A stretch of 64,000 nucleotides of DNA from Symbiodinium natans (lineage: Eukaryota; Sar; Dinophyceae; Suessiales; Symbiodiniaceae): assembly GCA_905221605.1 (NCBI GenBank), contig CAJNDS010000312.1:15001-79000 (forward strand), written 5' to 3'. A program made the position numbers and the translations under genes. The notes under the pieces were generated by a model. It worked only from the letters and a program-made list of their open reading frames with translations, was not told where the DNA came from and did no database searches. Below are positions 47,899-59,837 of the stretch, piece after piece (within the stretch, counting starts at the first letter, position 1; every line of letters starts with the position of its first letter).

Positions 47899-48833
47899 GT
47901 GTGTGGTGGGTGTGGTAGGGTGTGGTGGGGTGTGGTGGGGTGAGGCGGGTGTGTGGTTGGGTGTGGTGGTGTGTGGTGGGGTGTGGTGGGTGGTGTGGTG
48001 GTTGCTGTGGTGGGTGGTGTGGTGGGTGGTGTGGTGGGTGCTATGGTGGGTGCTATGGTGGGTGCAGTGGTGGGTGCTGTGGTGGGTGCAGTGGTGGGTG
48101 CTGTGGTGGGTGCAGTGGTGGGTGCTGTGGTGGGTGCTATGGTGGGTGCTATGGTGGGTGCAGTGGTGGGTGCTGTGGTGGGTGCAGTGGTGGGTGCTGT
48201 GGTGGGTGGTGTGGTGGGTGCTGTGGTGGGTGCAGTGGTGGGTGCTGTGGTGGGTGGTGTGGTGGGTGCAGTGGTGGGTGCTGTGGTGGGTGCAGTGGTG
48301 GGTGCTGTGGTGGGTGCTATGGTGGGTGCTATGGTGGGTGCAGTGGTGGGTGCTGTGGTGGTTGGTGTGGTGGGTCCTGGTGGTGGTGTGCAGTGGTGGG
48401 TGCTATGGTGGGTGCTATGGTGGGTGCGTGGTGGGTGCTGGGTGGTGGGTGGGTGCTGGTGGGTGTGGTGGTGCAGTGGTGGGTGCTGTGGTGGGTGGTG
48501 TGGTGGGTGCTGGTGGGTGGTGCAGGGGGTGCTGTGGTGGGTGCAGTGGTGGTGCTGGTGGTGGGTGCAGTGGTGCAGGGTGCAGTGGGGTGCTGTGGTG
48601 GGTGCAGTGGTGGGTGCAGTGGTGGGTGCTGTGGTGAGTGCAGTGGTGGGTGCTGTGGTGGGTGGTGTGGTGGGTGGTGTGGTGGGTGTGGTAGGGTGTG
48701 GTGGTGCGGTGGTGCGGTGGTGGGTGCAGTGGTGGGTGCAGTGGTGTGGCGGTGGGTGTGGCGGTGGGGGTGCAGTGTTGGGTGCACTGGTGGGTGCAGT
48801 GGTGGGTGTGGTGGGTGTGGTGGGTGAGCTGCA
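47899..48833. repeat. GGTGGGTGCNGT minisatellite, 12-bp unit
   Basis: About 75 units of a 12-bp motif (GTGGTGGGTGCT or ...GCA or ...GGT) fill 0.93 kb. Variants alternate in a higher-order pattern (CTGT/CAGT/CTAT). Because 12 is a multiple of three, all three plus-strand frames stay open for 244-330 codons, for example as (VVGA)n. I treat these as artefacts. The G-rich plus strand is a candidate for quadruplex formation. Confidence 0.95.
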
Positions 48834-49611
48834 AGATGGGAATACATGTCAGTACATGTTCTCGTTCTCGCAAGCAGAGAGCCGGAGAGAATGCCCATGC
48901 TCAAAAAGCTCAACTAACCCTTTCGCGGGGTCAGCAAGAGTGTAAGTGTATGTGCGAGAGTCAGGGAATGAGAGTTGTGAGCGTCAAATGCACGAGCAGA
49001 GATCTGCTTCAACAAGATCAAAAGCCGCTCTCGCGCACGAACAAACACACCTAACCTCGTCCCCTGTGTTGTTAGCTATCACACAGTCTACCCGCCTTCT
49101 TGGCAAAAGACTTTGTGCGTGCTGGTTGTTCGTTCCTCCCAGCAGTAGACGTACTCCAAGTTGCTCTTGTTGCTGTAAGCAGCAGCTTTCATTTTCTTTG
49201 GAAGATTTGTGATGCCCTGTGGCAGCATGCCTCCTCACATGGGTCTCACATGCACAGGCACACGCACACACGCACAGACATTCATTCGCACACATTCAGA
49301 CGCATTCGTACCGTAATTCTTCGTCAGTTTTTTCGGATTCTGTTTGTAGCAGTGCGGCCACCACATGGAAGATTGAAAGAAGGCATCATGCATGAGCCGC
49401 GAGCGGACATGCGACGGTTCTCAGGACGTGTCACCCAAACATTTTATGTTGGGATGTTTTTCAATGTACCAATGATGGTGTCATCAAAGCTTCTATGCTC
49501 ACATCCAAGGACATGAGACCCCCCCCCCTCCCTGTGGACCCCCCTTCCCCGATCGCTTGGAGCAGCTGCAAACCGATGCCCGCCTCGGCGGACCGTTTCG
49601 GCATGCGGCAT

Positions 49612-49755
49612 AGAGTGGGTATGCAGGTGTGTGGGTATGAATGCGGGACTGGGTGTGGGTATGGGTATGGGTGTGGGCATGGGTGTGGGCATGGGTGTGG
49701 GTGGGTGGATGTGCGGGTGTGCGGATGTGGGAGTGGAGGAAGTGGGGTGGGGGGG
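49612..49755. repeat. TG-rich degenerate repeat (GGGTATGGGTGTGGGCAT)
   Basis: Imperfect 6-bp units GGGTGT/GGGTAT/GGGCAT run for about 140 bp. They resemble a weaker version of the minisatellite at 47.9 kb. Confidence 0.85.
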
Positions 49756-50380
49756 AGGGATGGCAGGCTGGCCACCTTCCTGCACCTGCTACTTTTCATT
49801 TTTTCAACATCATCGTGACGTTTTGGAGGCTGTGCATCACCCTTCAATCTGATCTACAAATCGTTGGCTTCAAAGCCTGGCCTCTGCAACGAAGATGAGA
49901 ATGTCTGAGGGGAGGATGCACGGGCACGCTTCAGATTCTACATGGTTGCTAGTTCAACGCGCAGTCCATGCTAGTCAACGCCAATCCTGTTGGGATTTTG
50001 GACTCTGTCACTGTCGTTTTTCTCATGCCGGGATTTGCTTCGAACACGACTCAGCTTGCAAAATGACAGGAATATGATGAACCCCCTCATTTGCAACTGC
50101 GTCCTGAAGCAGCTGCCAAACACCTGCAGTCTGCCCAGTGTCAGCTTGATATTTGTGTGAGGGAGTGTGAGGGCTTAAGCAGCAATGCCTTTCCTGAGCT
50201 GCATGGCGCAGTCTTGTGCGAAGGTTGGATGAAACACATCGCATCCAGTATGATTTGAGATAAGATCACACGGCACCTGGCCATGTCCTAGCCTTGCTAT
50301 CCACGAAGTCCAATGCACAAATGGTTGATCCCACCTAATTCACAGATGCAGACGCCTGGATAGTTTCCAAAATCATCGAC

Positions 50381-50524
50381 CTGATCTTTCAGAATCTTTC
50401 AACTCCTCAAGCTGAAAGTCTTCAAAGTCCTTTGGCCCCCTCCAAGGCTGCGCAGTGACTGGCCGAGCCCGCGCGCGAAGGAGGGGGTCCAGATGTCTGA
50501 CGCTGAGGGCGCTCGATGGATGCC
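50381..50524 (-). CDS. exon of an unknown protein
   Basis: Enters after CCCAAG|G and reads SSALSVRHLDPLLRARARP, then WRGPKDFEDFQLEELKDSE, out at CAG|GTCGATG. Length and phases (1 in, 1 out) are consistent. No family is recognised. Confidence 0.4.
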
Positions 50525-51799
50525 CTTGGGCATTTGCTTTAAAAGGGAAAGTGATATGATGTGATATGCAGAACATATGCAGAACACGAGAGCCATGATG
50601 CAGGGTGTGAAATTCTCACTGGCCGTGTCGCCATGGCCCACAAGTGACTTAAAAAAGCGCAGCACCTTTGAGATAGCCTCAACATGCCAGGAAAATAGCC
50701 TGTAGGTCTTTCCAAGACTGAAGTCTCCAACGGAAACTCAGGTTCTGAGGATGTTTTCGGGCTCCTGTTGGAATCGGGGAATCGGGATGCGCCTTTCGGG
50801 ATGATGCAGCCCGATTTCAACACGCAGAGATTTGGAGGTCTTTTAGGTGCTCAAGTGGCCTGTACAATGCAGGATCAAGGCTGTCGCATGGGGTTCATGA
50901 AGGATGCCAGAATGAGCTGAACAGAAACTGATAAGCTAGTAAGCCGTGCGATGCCTTGCGAAACATGTCGAACCCATCTGAGGCATTGCTCATCATAAGC
51001 TGAAAATCATGGTCATTGCAGTACTTCGCACTTTGCGGTTTTGCGAACCTTGCAAAAACATGCCCTGAAAAAATTCTGTGAGCTGGGGAAACTCTGGGGA
51101 GTGCAGCGCTAGCCACAGCGAGCAGGAACGGAGCAAGGTCCCCTCGGTGTCGTGACCTGAACATCGCTCAATAGAGTGAAGGACAGAATTTAAAGTATCT
51201 ATGGCAGACCTTCGTCTGTTAAAGAACCCAACCGCTTGGGAACTCATCCGAACTTTGACGCACCGCCATCAAAGCCTGCGTTCACATTTGACCGCCGGGC
51301 AATGATACTGCATGATCATTCTCCTGCGTACGGCTATGTTGGTAGTATCCAGACAAACATATGGTCGGTTGAGGAGGTGAGCTCTGCAAATGCGCCTGGA
51401 ATTTTCTTACAATTCGACTCCCGACTATAGTCCAAAGCAACTCACTGCCCAATTCCGCAAGCCATCGCAAGCCCGGCGGCCGGTGGCCGCAGTGATTGAT
51501 GTTGACTGCAGCTGCACTGATGGCTCTGAGCTCACCGTCCCCTCCAGGCTTTCCTTAGCTTTGGCAGACCTGACACAGTCGCACAGGCATTTAGAGAAAA
51601 CAACTGCTGCCGAGCCACCAGCGCTTTCTTTGCAATTCTGAAGGCCTCCGACATCCTGCCAGTTTATCTGTGTCAATAACACCGCTTCCGCTGCTTTGCA
51701 CTGCATGCTGCGATGTTCGTCAACATGATGCCAAATGCCTTAGAGGTGTCGTCACAACCTCGCCAACCCCACAAGCACGTCTGTTGGTGTGTCCTGACT

Positions 51800-54700
51800 G
51801 CCCGGCTAGCAATGGAGCTCAGGTTTTCGAAGCAAGACCGTGCACTCGGTCGACTGGGGATGCTTGGAGTGATCATCCTTGCAAAGCAGAGCCATCAACC
51901 AGGTGTCCAGAACTGCTCAGACTCTCAGACATTTTGCAGACCCCAGAAGTCTTGGTCGGAGGTTAGCTGACACGATCTGGGCCACGATGTAAGCAAACCC
52001 TAAGAACTGCCAATCCATTACCAAAGGCTGCCAATCCAAAGCTCTGCCGCACCATGTTCAGTAGCGGCGGGGCCACTCGGCCGAAGGCCTCTGAGCCATA
52101 GTTCACGTCGCATTTCACGGTTTTCCTGTCGACAAGTGTAAGCAATGAATTATAATAATGGTAAAGGAAAGGAAGCTCACACGTTCGGAGTGTCATCCCA
52201 CCCAAGTGCTGTCCAGGGAACTCCAGGATGCTGTCCTGACGTTCTGCTGCGAACGGCAATCCTAAGAAATGCAGGACACGTCTGGTGATCAGCGGCATAG
52301 GTGATCCTCTGTGTGCTATTGTGTGCTGCTTTTGCAGCTGATGTCAGCCGATACCCAATACAATATCGCGCCATGACATCTGCATGGCTTTACACATGTA
52401 AGGTCATCGTCAATACACTGATGTTCGAACAGCAATCACATCCTCGTGGATGAGCGTGCTTTATCTGGTCAACTGGTAGTGCGGTGACATGCTAGTGCAG
52501 GCTGGACACTGCCACACAGCATGAAGTAAACGATGACGCCGGCAGCGAATATGTCCACCTCTCCGCATGAAGCGCAATTGAGGGTCAGAATGATAGCCCC
52601 CGATATAGGGCACCACGCAACATAAAATGCATAAGATTGCCGAAGCGCTAGTCCACCCCCCCTTTTTTGAAGATACATTGATGCAGATCCCGTGTGTGCT
52701 ACTGCATGAAGCCGAGATGGCGGCTTACGAAACAGTCGAGAAGAGTGGGTGGTGCGAAACGGCTCCTAAAATAGAGGGACATGGATCTGTATTCTGCATG
52801 CAAACAAGATCGGCCACGGACAACCCATGTCACGTCAAGAACCTAAATTCTACCCGCTGCGTTCAGCCAAAGCAGCGAGCTCGTTGTACCGATTGCCCCG
52901 GATAATCTCCGGTGCCACGTAGCCCGGAGAGCCCACCCTGGCTATGACAGTGCTGACAGTGCTATCAAGGGCCATGGCTGCCAACACCTCTGTGATGCTA
53001 TCAGAGCAGAGTCCGACTGAGGAGATGCCACTTGATGAAAGGATTGAGCTGGAGTTTATCGACGGCCACAGAGGATAAGATCGCCATTCCTTTTCTTTTG
53101 ATGTGTGAAGCTGCGCGCACCTCCGTCGCATCTCATCGGCATCATCGATACGACATGCCTGATACCGAGGGATCTGAAAAACTTGGGGGGAGGGGGTGTG
53201 GATTTGGAAGCTGTCAAGACCTTGCCGCAACATATCCAAAAGTGCGGTTGAAAGAAAAGCCCTGGGCAAGAAGCAAGCCAAAAGTGTTCAAACTGCCTGG
53301 TTGCCACAGCGAACCCTTGCCGAATGGAAACATCCCGAGCACCTGTTCAACCCGAGGGGCGATACCGAAGTCTATCAGTACCGCACGTTCACCGTGAAGC
53401 ACAACGTTCTCAGCTTTCACATCCTTGGCTGCGGCTTGGATTCGGATGGGGCCTTCTGACCGAAAGGCGGGCGGCCAACACGAAAGGCACAAAGTCGCAC
53501 AAAGTCGCACAAAGGCATATTGCTCCCCCAAAAGCTCGCAATACATATGATTACATATGCGTTCAAGCTGCTCGATGGACAAGACCATGGCTGTGCCTGG
53601 TTTGAAGCGACAAGCTCTAAAGTTCAAGAACGGCATGGGAGCTTCGCGCGTTGTTGATAGGACTTCCTTGAATTGCAAGCAAGGGCGAGCAAAAAAGGGC
53701 TCTTCATCTGGGGCCAAAGGCAATGCATTTGGAGTAGACTTGCATGGTGGATTTGATTTGACTGCACGGTCTGCGTAGAGCAACTGCGTAAGACCATGGG
53801 TGGAATGCGCAGTTGTTGCTCCATGCTGGCACACAATGAAATGGCACATGACATTGCAAGAACATCTGCGCAACGCTGATGGCACATGAAGTAGCGACCC
53901 ATAATTATCCACATCTAGTCCAGTCTAATTATGCTGCGCAACTAAGACTGACAGAAGCGTGTGCCACAAGGTGCCCTTGCACTCGCTCACAAGATGCATG
54001 CCAAATGGGACGCCACGGTGCACATAGGCCAGGGCGGAGAATACGCCCACCATGATCTGCAGCACATTCTCTTGTGGGATGACCTTGCCGAGCATCTGTG
54101 AGAACACAACTTGGAAGGTAGAAGCAGTTCTGTTGACACCTCCCAACTCTATCTTTTTGTGATGTTGCATTGGGGTTGTTTTGGTTTTCAGTCATTTCGG
54201 CGGCTGTCATCGGCTGGGCAACTTCCTTCATCCCACTTCATCCCCCAGAATCGCAGAACCCCCACCCCCCCCGCCCCCCTCCCTTGCAGAGGAGGCACGC
54301 CGTCGGAGACGAGGTCAAACCTGCTGTCAGGACATTATTTCGGGACACACGTCCAGTTAGCGGGGTCCGTCCCTCTACTCAGCACGACAATTTCTCAGCA
54401 CTCGCAACATCTCTCAAAATCACACGGCCTGACTGGTAAACCGCGGCAATCTGTCTTATAACCACCACCATACCCTCGACCCTCGAGGTTTGAACAATCC
54501 AAGTGGTTCCGAGAAGCAGGTCGCCCCCGGGACATAGCTCCATCACCATAACCTTGGTGTTCTGTCCAGGAAGTTCACCCGTGCTCTCCGAGTGAAAATT
54601 TCTTTGTGGGTTCCGACGCTGCAAAGGCTGCTTGACCATCGAAGATGGAAAACGACATGGCACGTGACAACTCACCTGCACTGTAAACCTCAGGTCCAGG

Positions 54701-55663
54701 CCCACTGCGGCCTCTGTGCAGAATCTCCACCCAGTTCACAAAACCTCAACTCTTGACAGCATGACCAAGCACTCGTCGCCAGCCATATTTACTCAGAAAG
54801 TGTCCATCATACGTCAGGAGGCACTCCAAGCAAGGTGCTGATGTTGGGATGGCCGCACCTAGGCATAGAAAGCACGCATGGAGCATGCTGAGCATGCTGC
54901 CGGCATGCTGCCTGTCAGTCCTGCTAGAAAAAGCATTGTGAGGCTATGGGCTGCCTGGACCTCCGCTGACTGTTTGTCGTTGAAGTAACCGCTGCAAGTG
55001 GTCAGAAGCGCCTCAAGGCTGTCCCATACCTGGACAATGACACCTTGAAACCCGTTAGAAATGTCGCGCATGCCGAATGCCACCAGGAGGCATCTTTTGC
55101 AGATGACCGACCTCTGCACGAAATGCAGCCAGCGACCCATTGCCCCAAACCTCAGGACAGAGCTGGACGGAACGGTCTCCTTCGGCGCACCCTAATCATC
55201 CTAAATTGAACAGTGAGTAGCGAACGTTGGGTTCGAGGGCTTCCGGGGAACCAGAAACAACCTCGACCGACCAGCACTACCCAGTAAATCACAGCCCATC
55301 ACAGTACAGCTCCCTTCCAAAGCTCTGTGCCAGGCGACCTTCACCGCCGCCTGATCCAGATCATGCACTCCTGGGGTGACAAGACATGGGGATACGTGGG
55401 GCCCATAACATCATGATATGGAGGAACACAAGCAATCTCAAACGCCAGGCACAACTCCAGCTTCCGGTGAGGTTCAGGCTTCGGAGGCTTCGGAGGTGTT
55501 GCATGTCCCGAACTCGAAAACCTGAACCTCTCAGCACCTTGTACATCCTTGTGCCTGACATTGCCTGACTCCTCGACCATTGCAGTACTTACAGGGGCAC
55601 AAGGCCTGGGAGCACCAGTTGCCCTCGGACCTCGCGCAGAATCCTGACCGGTGTCGCATCTGT
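51800..55663 (-). CDS. Ser/Thr protein kinase, multi-exon, non-RD catalytic loop
   Basis: The kinase domain can be followed exon by exon on the minus strand. 54813-54858 is CGHPNISTLLGV (subdomain IV). 54496-54561 is VMVMELCPGGDLL (V). 53991-54095 is NVLQIMVGVFSALAYVH (VIa). 53343-53423 is DVKAENVVL then LIDFGIA (VIb, VII). 52877-52987 is RVGSPGYVAPEIIRG (VIII). 52510-52558 is VDIFAAGVIVYFMLCG (IX). 52183-52261 is LPFAAERQDSIL (X). 52048-52125 starts KTVKCDVNYGSEAFG. The exon ending upstream at 51877 is PSRPSARSCFENLSS (XI). Every join agrees in phase. Upstream, 55593-55663, 55522-55547 (MYKVLRGSG) and 55339-55370 (QAAVK) may supply the Gly loop and the Lys, but that is tentative. The catalytic loop reads HLD instead of HRD. 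Two donors are GC. The fold resembles CAMK-type kinases. The substrate is unknown. Confidence 0.88.
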
Positions 55664-55699
55664 CTAGGTTTGGGGTGGAAACGTTTTTGCAGCTGCGTC

Positions 55700-57590
55700 G
55701 GTCATGTAGCTCTAAAGTTTTGCATTTGCATTGCACTGTCTGCACTGGCACATGGACGTGTAAGGTTGCGAAGTATCGCAGCAGGACACGCAATGCTACT
55801 GCACACTTTACACAGCGTAGGCGAAGCGCAGGGTAGGCTGGATAACTGCAAATTCCGGGCATCGTCACCTAGACATGCCACTGGCACCCTTGTTCGCAAA
55901 CAATTCAAACAATGAGCCGATGTGCCACAGATTGCCACAGCCATTCAGGTAAAGTACGATACGTTCCTTCAACACCATGTTGATAACGCGCGGTGCCCCG
56001 TGGCCTCGCATCCTGAGAATCGCCGTTGGGTGTCCGAGAAACTCCGGTGAAAACCTCGGAGTCGGTCTATGTCGGTCTTCACAGGCTTTGTGTCAGGATG
56101 TTTCAGTTCGGTGGTAAGCCGCAGTCAAGCCGGAACTGTCAGTATCAGAACTATCTGATCTGGCACCTAGAGTCCTAGTGGGCCTGGTGAGCCTGGGAAG
56201 GTGCATGTGCCAGCTGCTGGAACCAGTGCCCCCTACCAACCAAAGATCAAGTGCACGTCAAGTGCTGTCTCATTATGTCGCAAACTCCCGACCCCTGAGG
56301 CCCTAAGGCCCCGAAGGCCCGAAGGCCGAATTTGCCTCTTCCCTCAGGGTCCAAGCTGCTGCACCCTGACCACCTACCCCACGACATCGCCTGGCGGGGG
56401 GCTCTGGAGGATATATTCTCAGGCCTGAAGTGGCTTCTTAGCTTTTAGCTTTCAGCTGCATGCTGCCAGCGACAGGCAGCAGCTCTGCTGCATGTCTTCA
56501 GCCGACCCCAACATACTCTGTCTAGGCTTGTGGAGCTTTGGGAGCTTTCTTGCCAGCAGGGTTTAGGGCACCCTGCTTCCAACACCTCTACAGCCACCGA
56601 AGCTTTCTGAAATTGCTTTGCACTTCGTGGGTGCAGACGGGAAAGCGAGCGAGAGTGAGCCAGGCAAGGAGAACACAAAGCGAAGAAATACAACACAAAA
56701 GAGAGAGAGAAGGGGGGGAGCAGAGAGGCAGGAGAGGGGAGGTGGGGGAGGAGTGCAAGGCTACACTGTCCCGCACGATCCCCATCAGTTGATGCCAGAG
56801 CACCAAAACAGGTTCACTTTTCAAGAGCCGAGGGAAACAACCCGATGAAGGGAAGCCCGGCCGACCAACTTTAGTCGCCGACTGTGGCAACTACCACACT
56901 GGGCCACACTTTCCGAGAATTCAGCAACCAGAAACTCATTGCCTGCTGTCAGATGCTGTTTGATGGGTTCCGGGTGGCAGATGCAGGTTTTCCAGGTTGG
57001 GTTGCAGCTTCAGCATAGCTCAAACGCTTAAAGCTGTCCTGTTGATGCTGTAGCACTGCTTCACGTCCCATCGAAGAGCGCCCCGTCTACTGAGATGGAA
57101 GAGGAAACCGTTCCTCAGCATCAGCGCAGGAAGTCTGACTGGGGATCACCCTTAACTCAGCAACTCTTTTAAGTCTTCCCAGGCCTGTTTTCACAGTTTC
57201 GAAGCAAAGTGTACAGGCAGGGACAAGCTCCTGCCACGTGGGACCACTAAAGAAATCAGACCACTCACAAAGACGCAGATCTTCCGGCTTGGTCGAGGCT
57301 TGGTGGGCAGGGGTCCAGGATCCGATCTCTTCTGACGAGAGCTTCCTTCCGACCAAAGTGTACACGATGCCTTCTGACCATGCTGGCAAGATGCAGGTCG
57401 GCTTCACTGCACTTGCCCAGGCAGATCCTTGCTGGAGTCTGCACGATTTACTTGCACCACGCCAGGCAGTCGGACAAGAGAGCGCTGCATGCAGCGGAGG
57501 AGCAGCCAAACTTGTTCATTTTGCGCCAACTCGGCGCTACATCGCGGCGCGATGAGAACCTTGTAGTGCTCTGACTGCGAGACTCTGCTA
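55700..57590. other. no gene recognised
   Basis: Short frames on both strands show no phase-consistent exons. A purine-rich stretch lies at 56700-56755 and several GGCCCGAAGGCC-like words at about 56297-56330. It could hold the 5' end of the kinase gene. Confidence 0.4.
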
Positions 57591-57595
57591 GAAGC

Positions 57596-58116
57596 AATCC
57601 GCCGAGGCCTGGGGCCGCAGGCGTCTGGGTACGCCGCCCCACCAGCCCCCCCCCCCACTCCGGTGCACTCGAATGGAATGCAAAGCTCTGGACTTTTTGT
57701 TCTTTTGGGTTTCTTTTCAAGCTGAACTTGTCATGGAAGGACGCAGGCGACATCGGGGTGTCTGGGTAGCATAAAGCAGGTACCCCACCTCTAATCACTG
57801 CGGACAGATTGCACCCCTTTATTTGGCACTCTTTTGCCTGAAATGGTTACCGCCAGGTGACAGTGTCTGGGAGCAAACGGTGCATCAGAAGGTTGCGAGT
57901 TTGGGGGGGGGGGGGCTCTGTACATCATCCTGGTATATATAAGCCGGTAGCCACATGACGGTGTGTTTCGAAAACCTCCTGAATGCTACAGTACCGGCGC
58001 CTCCCCGCCCGGCAGGCTCCGGCCGAGGCGGGGTCGCGTAGCGCTAAAATCCGCCGAAGCCTCGGGCCGAAGGTGTATAGGTTGTCAGAACAGGCACCCC
58101 CCCTCCACTTTTCGGA
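57596..58116. repeat. two more copies of the CCGCCGAGGCC dispersed repeat
   Basis: 57596-57660 and 58048-58116 align over about 65 bp: AATCCGCCGARGCCT, then GGGCCG, AGG, GT, GGGT/AGGT and a C-run. 58021-58038 carries GGCCGAGGCGGGG-TCGCG as at 24364. A G-run lies at 57902-57915. Confidence 0.7.
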
Positions 58117-58209
58117 CCCCTTTTTTTGCCAAAAATGGGTACCCCCCCTAGGGGAGCAGGGGCCGCCAGCGGATGGTTCGCCAGGACCAGAAGCAGTTGC
58201 AGCCCTTCC

Positions 58210-58360
58210 CAGCAGGGGCCCCCCCCTTTTTCCCCTGACCCCCTCCCCCCCCCCCTCCCCCTCCCCCCCCTCCCCCCCTCCCCCCTCTCCCCCACCCCGC
58301 CTCCCCCCTCCCCCCCCCCAACCCAACCCCCCTCCACCTCCTACCCCCCCCCCCCCCCCG
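58210..58360. repeat. C-rich polypyrimidine tract
   Basis: About 150 bp are almost all C and T, ending in a C-run directly before the left inverted repeat. It keeps Gly-rich minus-strand frames open, which I do not call as genes. Confidence 0.95.
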
Positions 58361-58367
58361 TGTGCAG

Positions 58368-58404
58368 CTTAAATAGGGTTTATTTGGAAGCTGGCACTCG
58401 TGTT
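58368..58404 (+). repeat. left terminal inverted repeat
   Basis: The repeat starts CTTAAATAGGGTTTATTTGG. A further inverted partial copy at 58450-58475 (CTTCCAAATAGACCCTATTTT) lies close by, so this end can also fold into a local hairpin of about 25 bp. Confidence 0.8.
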
Positions 58405-58489
58405 CACAAGAGGAAAAAAGGCCCCAAAACGTATACTTATTTACAAGAGCCAACTTCCAAATAGACCCTATTTTAGGTCCTAGGGGGGG

Positions 58490-59835
58490 TCCCAGGCCTG
58501 AATTAAATATGAAGGCCCCGATTTAAATATGAATATTTAATTCTGGAGCTTCATATTTAAATTATTTAATTCGGGCCCGGGAATTAAATAATTTAAATAA
58601 TTTAAATAATTTAAATAATTTAAATCCTGGAGGGGGGGGGGGGCGGGCCTCCTCCCGCAGGAGGAATTAAATAATTTAAATATGAAGGCCCCGAATTAAA
58701 TATTAATATTTAATTCGGAGCCTTCATATTTAAATTATTTAATTCTTCCTGCGGGAGGAGGCCCGCCCCCCCCCCTCCAGGATTTAAATTATTTAAATTA
58801 TTTAAATTTAAATTATTTAAATTATTTAATTCCCGGGCCCGATTTAAATAATTTAAATATGAAGGCCACGATTTAAATATGAATATTTAATTCGGGAGCT
58901 TCATATTTAAATTATTTAATTCGGGCCCGGGAATTAAATAATTTAAATAATTTAAATCCTGGAGGGGGGGGGCGGGCCTCCTCCCGCAGGAAGAATTAAA
59001 TAATTTAAATATGAAGGCCCCGACTTAAATATGAATATTTAATTCGGGGCCTTCATATTTAAATTATTTAATTCCTCCTGCGGGAGGAGGCCCGGCCCCC
59101 CCCCCTCCAGGATTTAAAATATTTAAATTATTTAAATTTTTTAAATTATTTAAATTATTTAAATTATTTAATTCCCGGGCCCGATTTAAATAATTTAAAT
59201 ATGAAGCTCCCGAATTAAATATTCATATTTAAATCGTGGCCTTCATATTTAAATTATTTAAATCGGGCCCGGGAATTAAAAAATTTAAATATTTTAAATA
59301 ATCTAAAAAATTTAAATAATTTAAATAGTTTAAATATTTTAAATCCTGGAGCGGGGGGGGCCGGGCCTCCTCCCGCAGGAGGAATTAAATAATTTAAATA
59401 TGAAGGCCCCGAATTAAATATTAATATTTAATTCGGGGCCTTCATATTTAAATTATTTAATTCTCCTGCGGGAGGAGGCCCCCCCCCCCCCCTCCAGGAT
59501 TTAAATTATTTAAATTATTTAAATTATGTAAATTATTTAAATTATTTAATTCCCGGGCCCGATTAAAATAATTTAAATATGAAGGCCACGATTTAAATAT
59601 GAATATTTAATTCGGGAGCTTCATATTTAAATTATGTAAATCGGGCCCGGGAATTAAATAATTTAAATAATTTAAATAATTTAAATAATTTAAATAATTT
59701 AAATCCTGGAGGGGGGGGGGCCGGGCTTCCTCCCGCAGGAAGACTTAAATAATTTAAATATGAAGGCCCCGAATTAAATATTCATATTTAAATCGGGGCC
59801 TTCATATTTAAATTATTCAATCCCTCCTGCGGGAG
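58490..59835. repeat. array of eight AT-rich palindromes with alternating inverted GC blocks
   Basis: Eight near-identical ~52-bp palindromes centred on TAAATATNAATATTTA and flanked by TATGAAGGCC/GGCCTTCATA start near 58508, 58680, 58857, 59010, 59200, 59399, 59578 and 59759. They are separated in turn by two linkers. One is a GGGCCCGGGAATTAAAT block. The other is a CCTGGAGGGGG...CCTCCTCCCGCAGGAGG block that flips strand each time. The (ATTTAAAT)n spacers join them. The whole array is therefore one nested set of inverted repeats. Confidence 0.92.
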
Positions 59836-59837
59836 GG

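Noticed and set aside
47903-48945. Three overlapping repetitive ORFs of 244-330 codons
   Set aside because: They exist because a 12-bp repeat has no stop in any plus frame. There is no start context or non-repeat coding body.
51850-51905. Kinase-like LMALLCKD frame
   Set aside because: It looks like subdomain XI but leads to no valid continuation. The adjacent frame with PSRPSARS joins correctly through a GC donor.
58044-58453. Gly-rich minus-strand ORFs
   Set aside because: They are produced by the C-rich tract, and one of them starts with TTG. There is no natural protein sequence.
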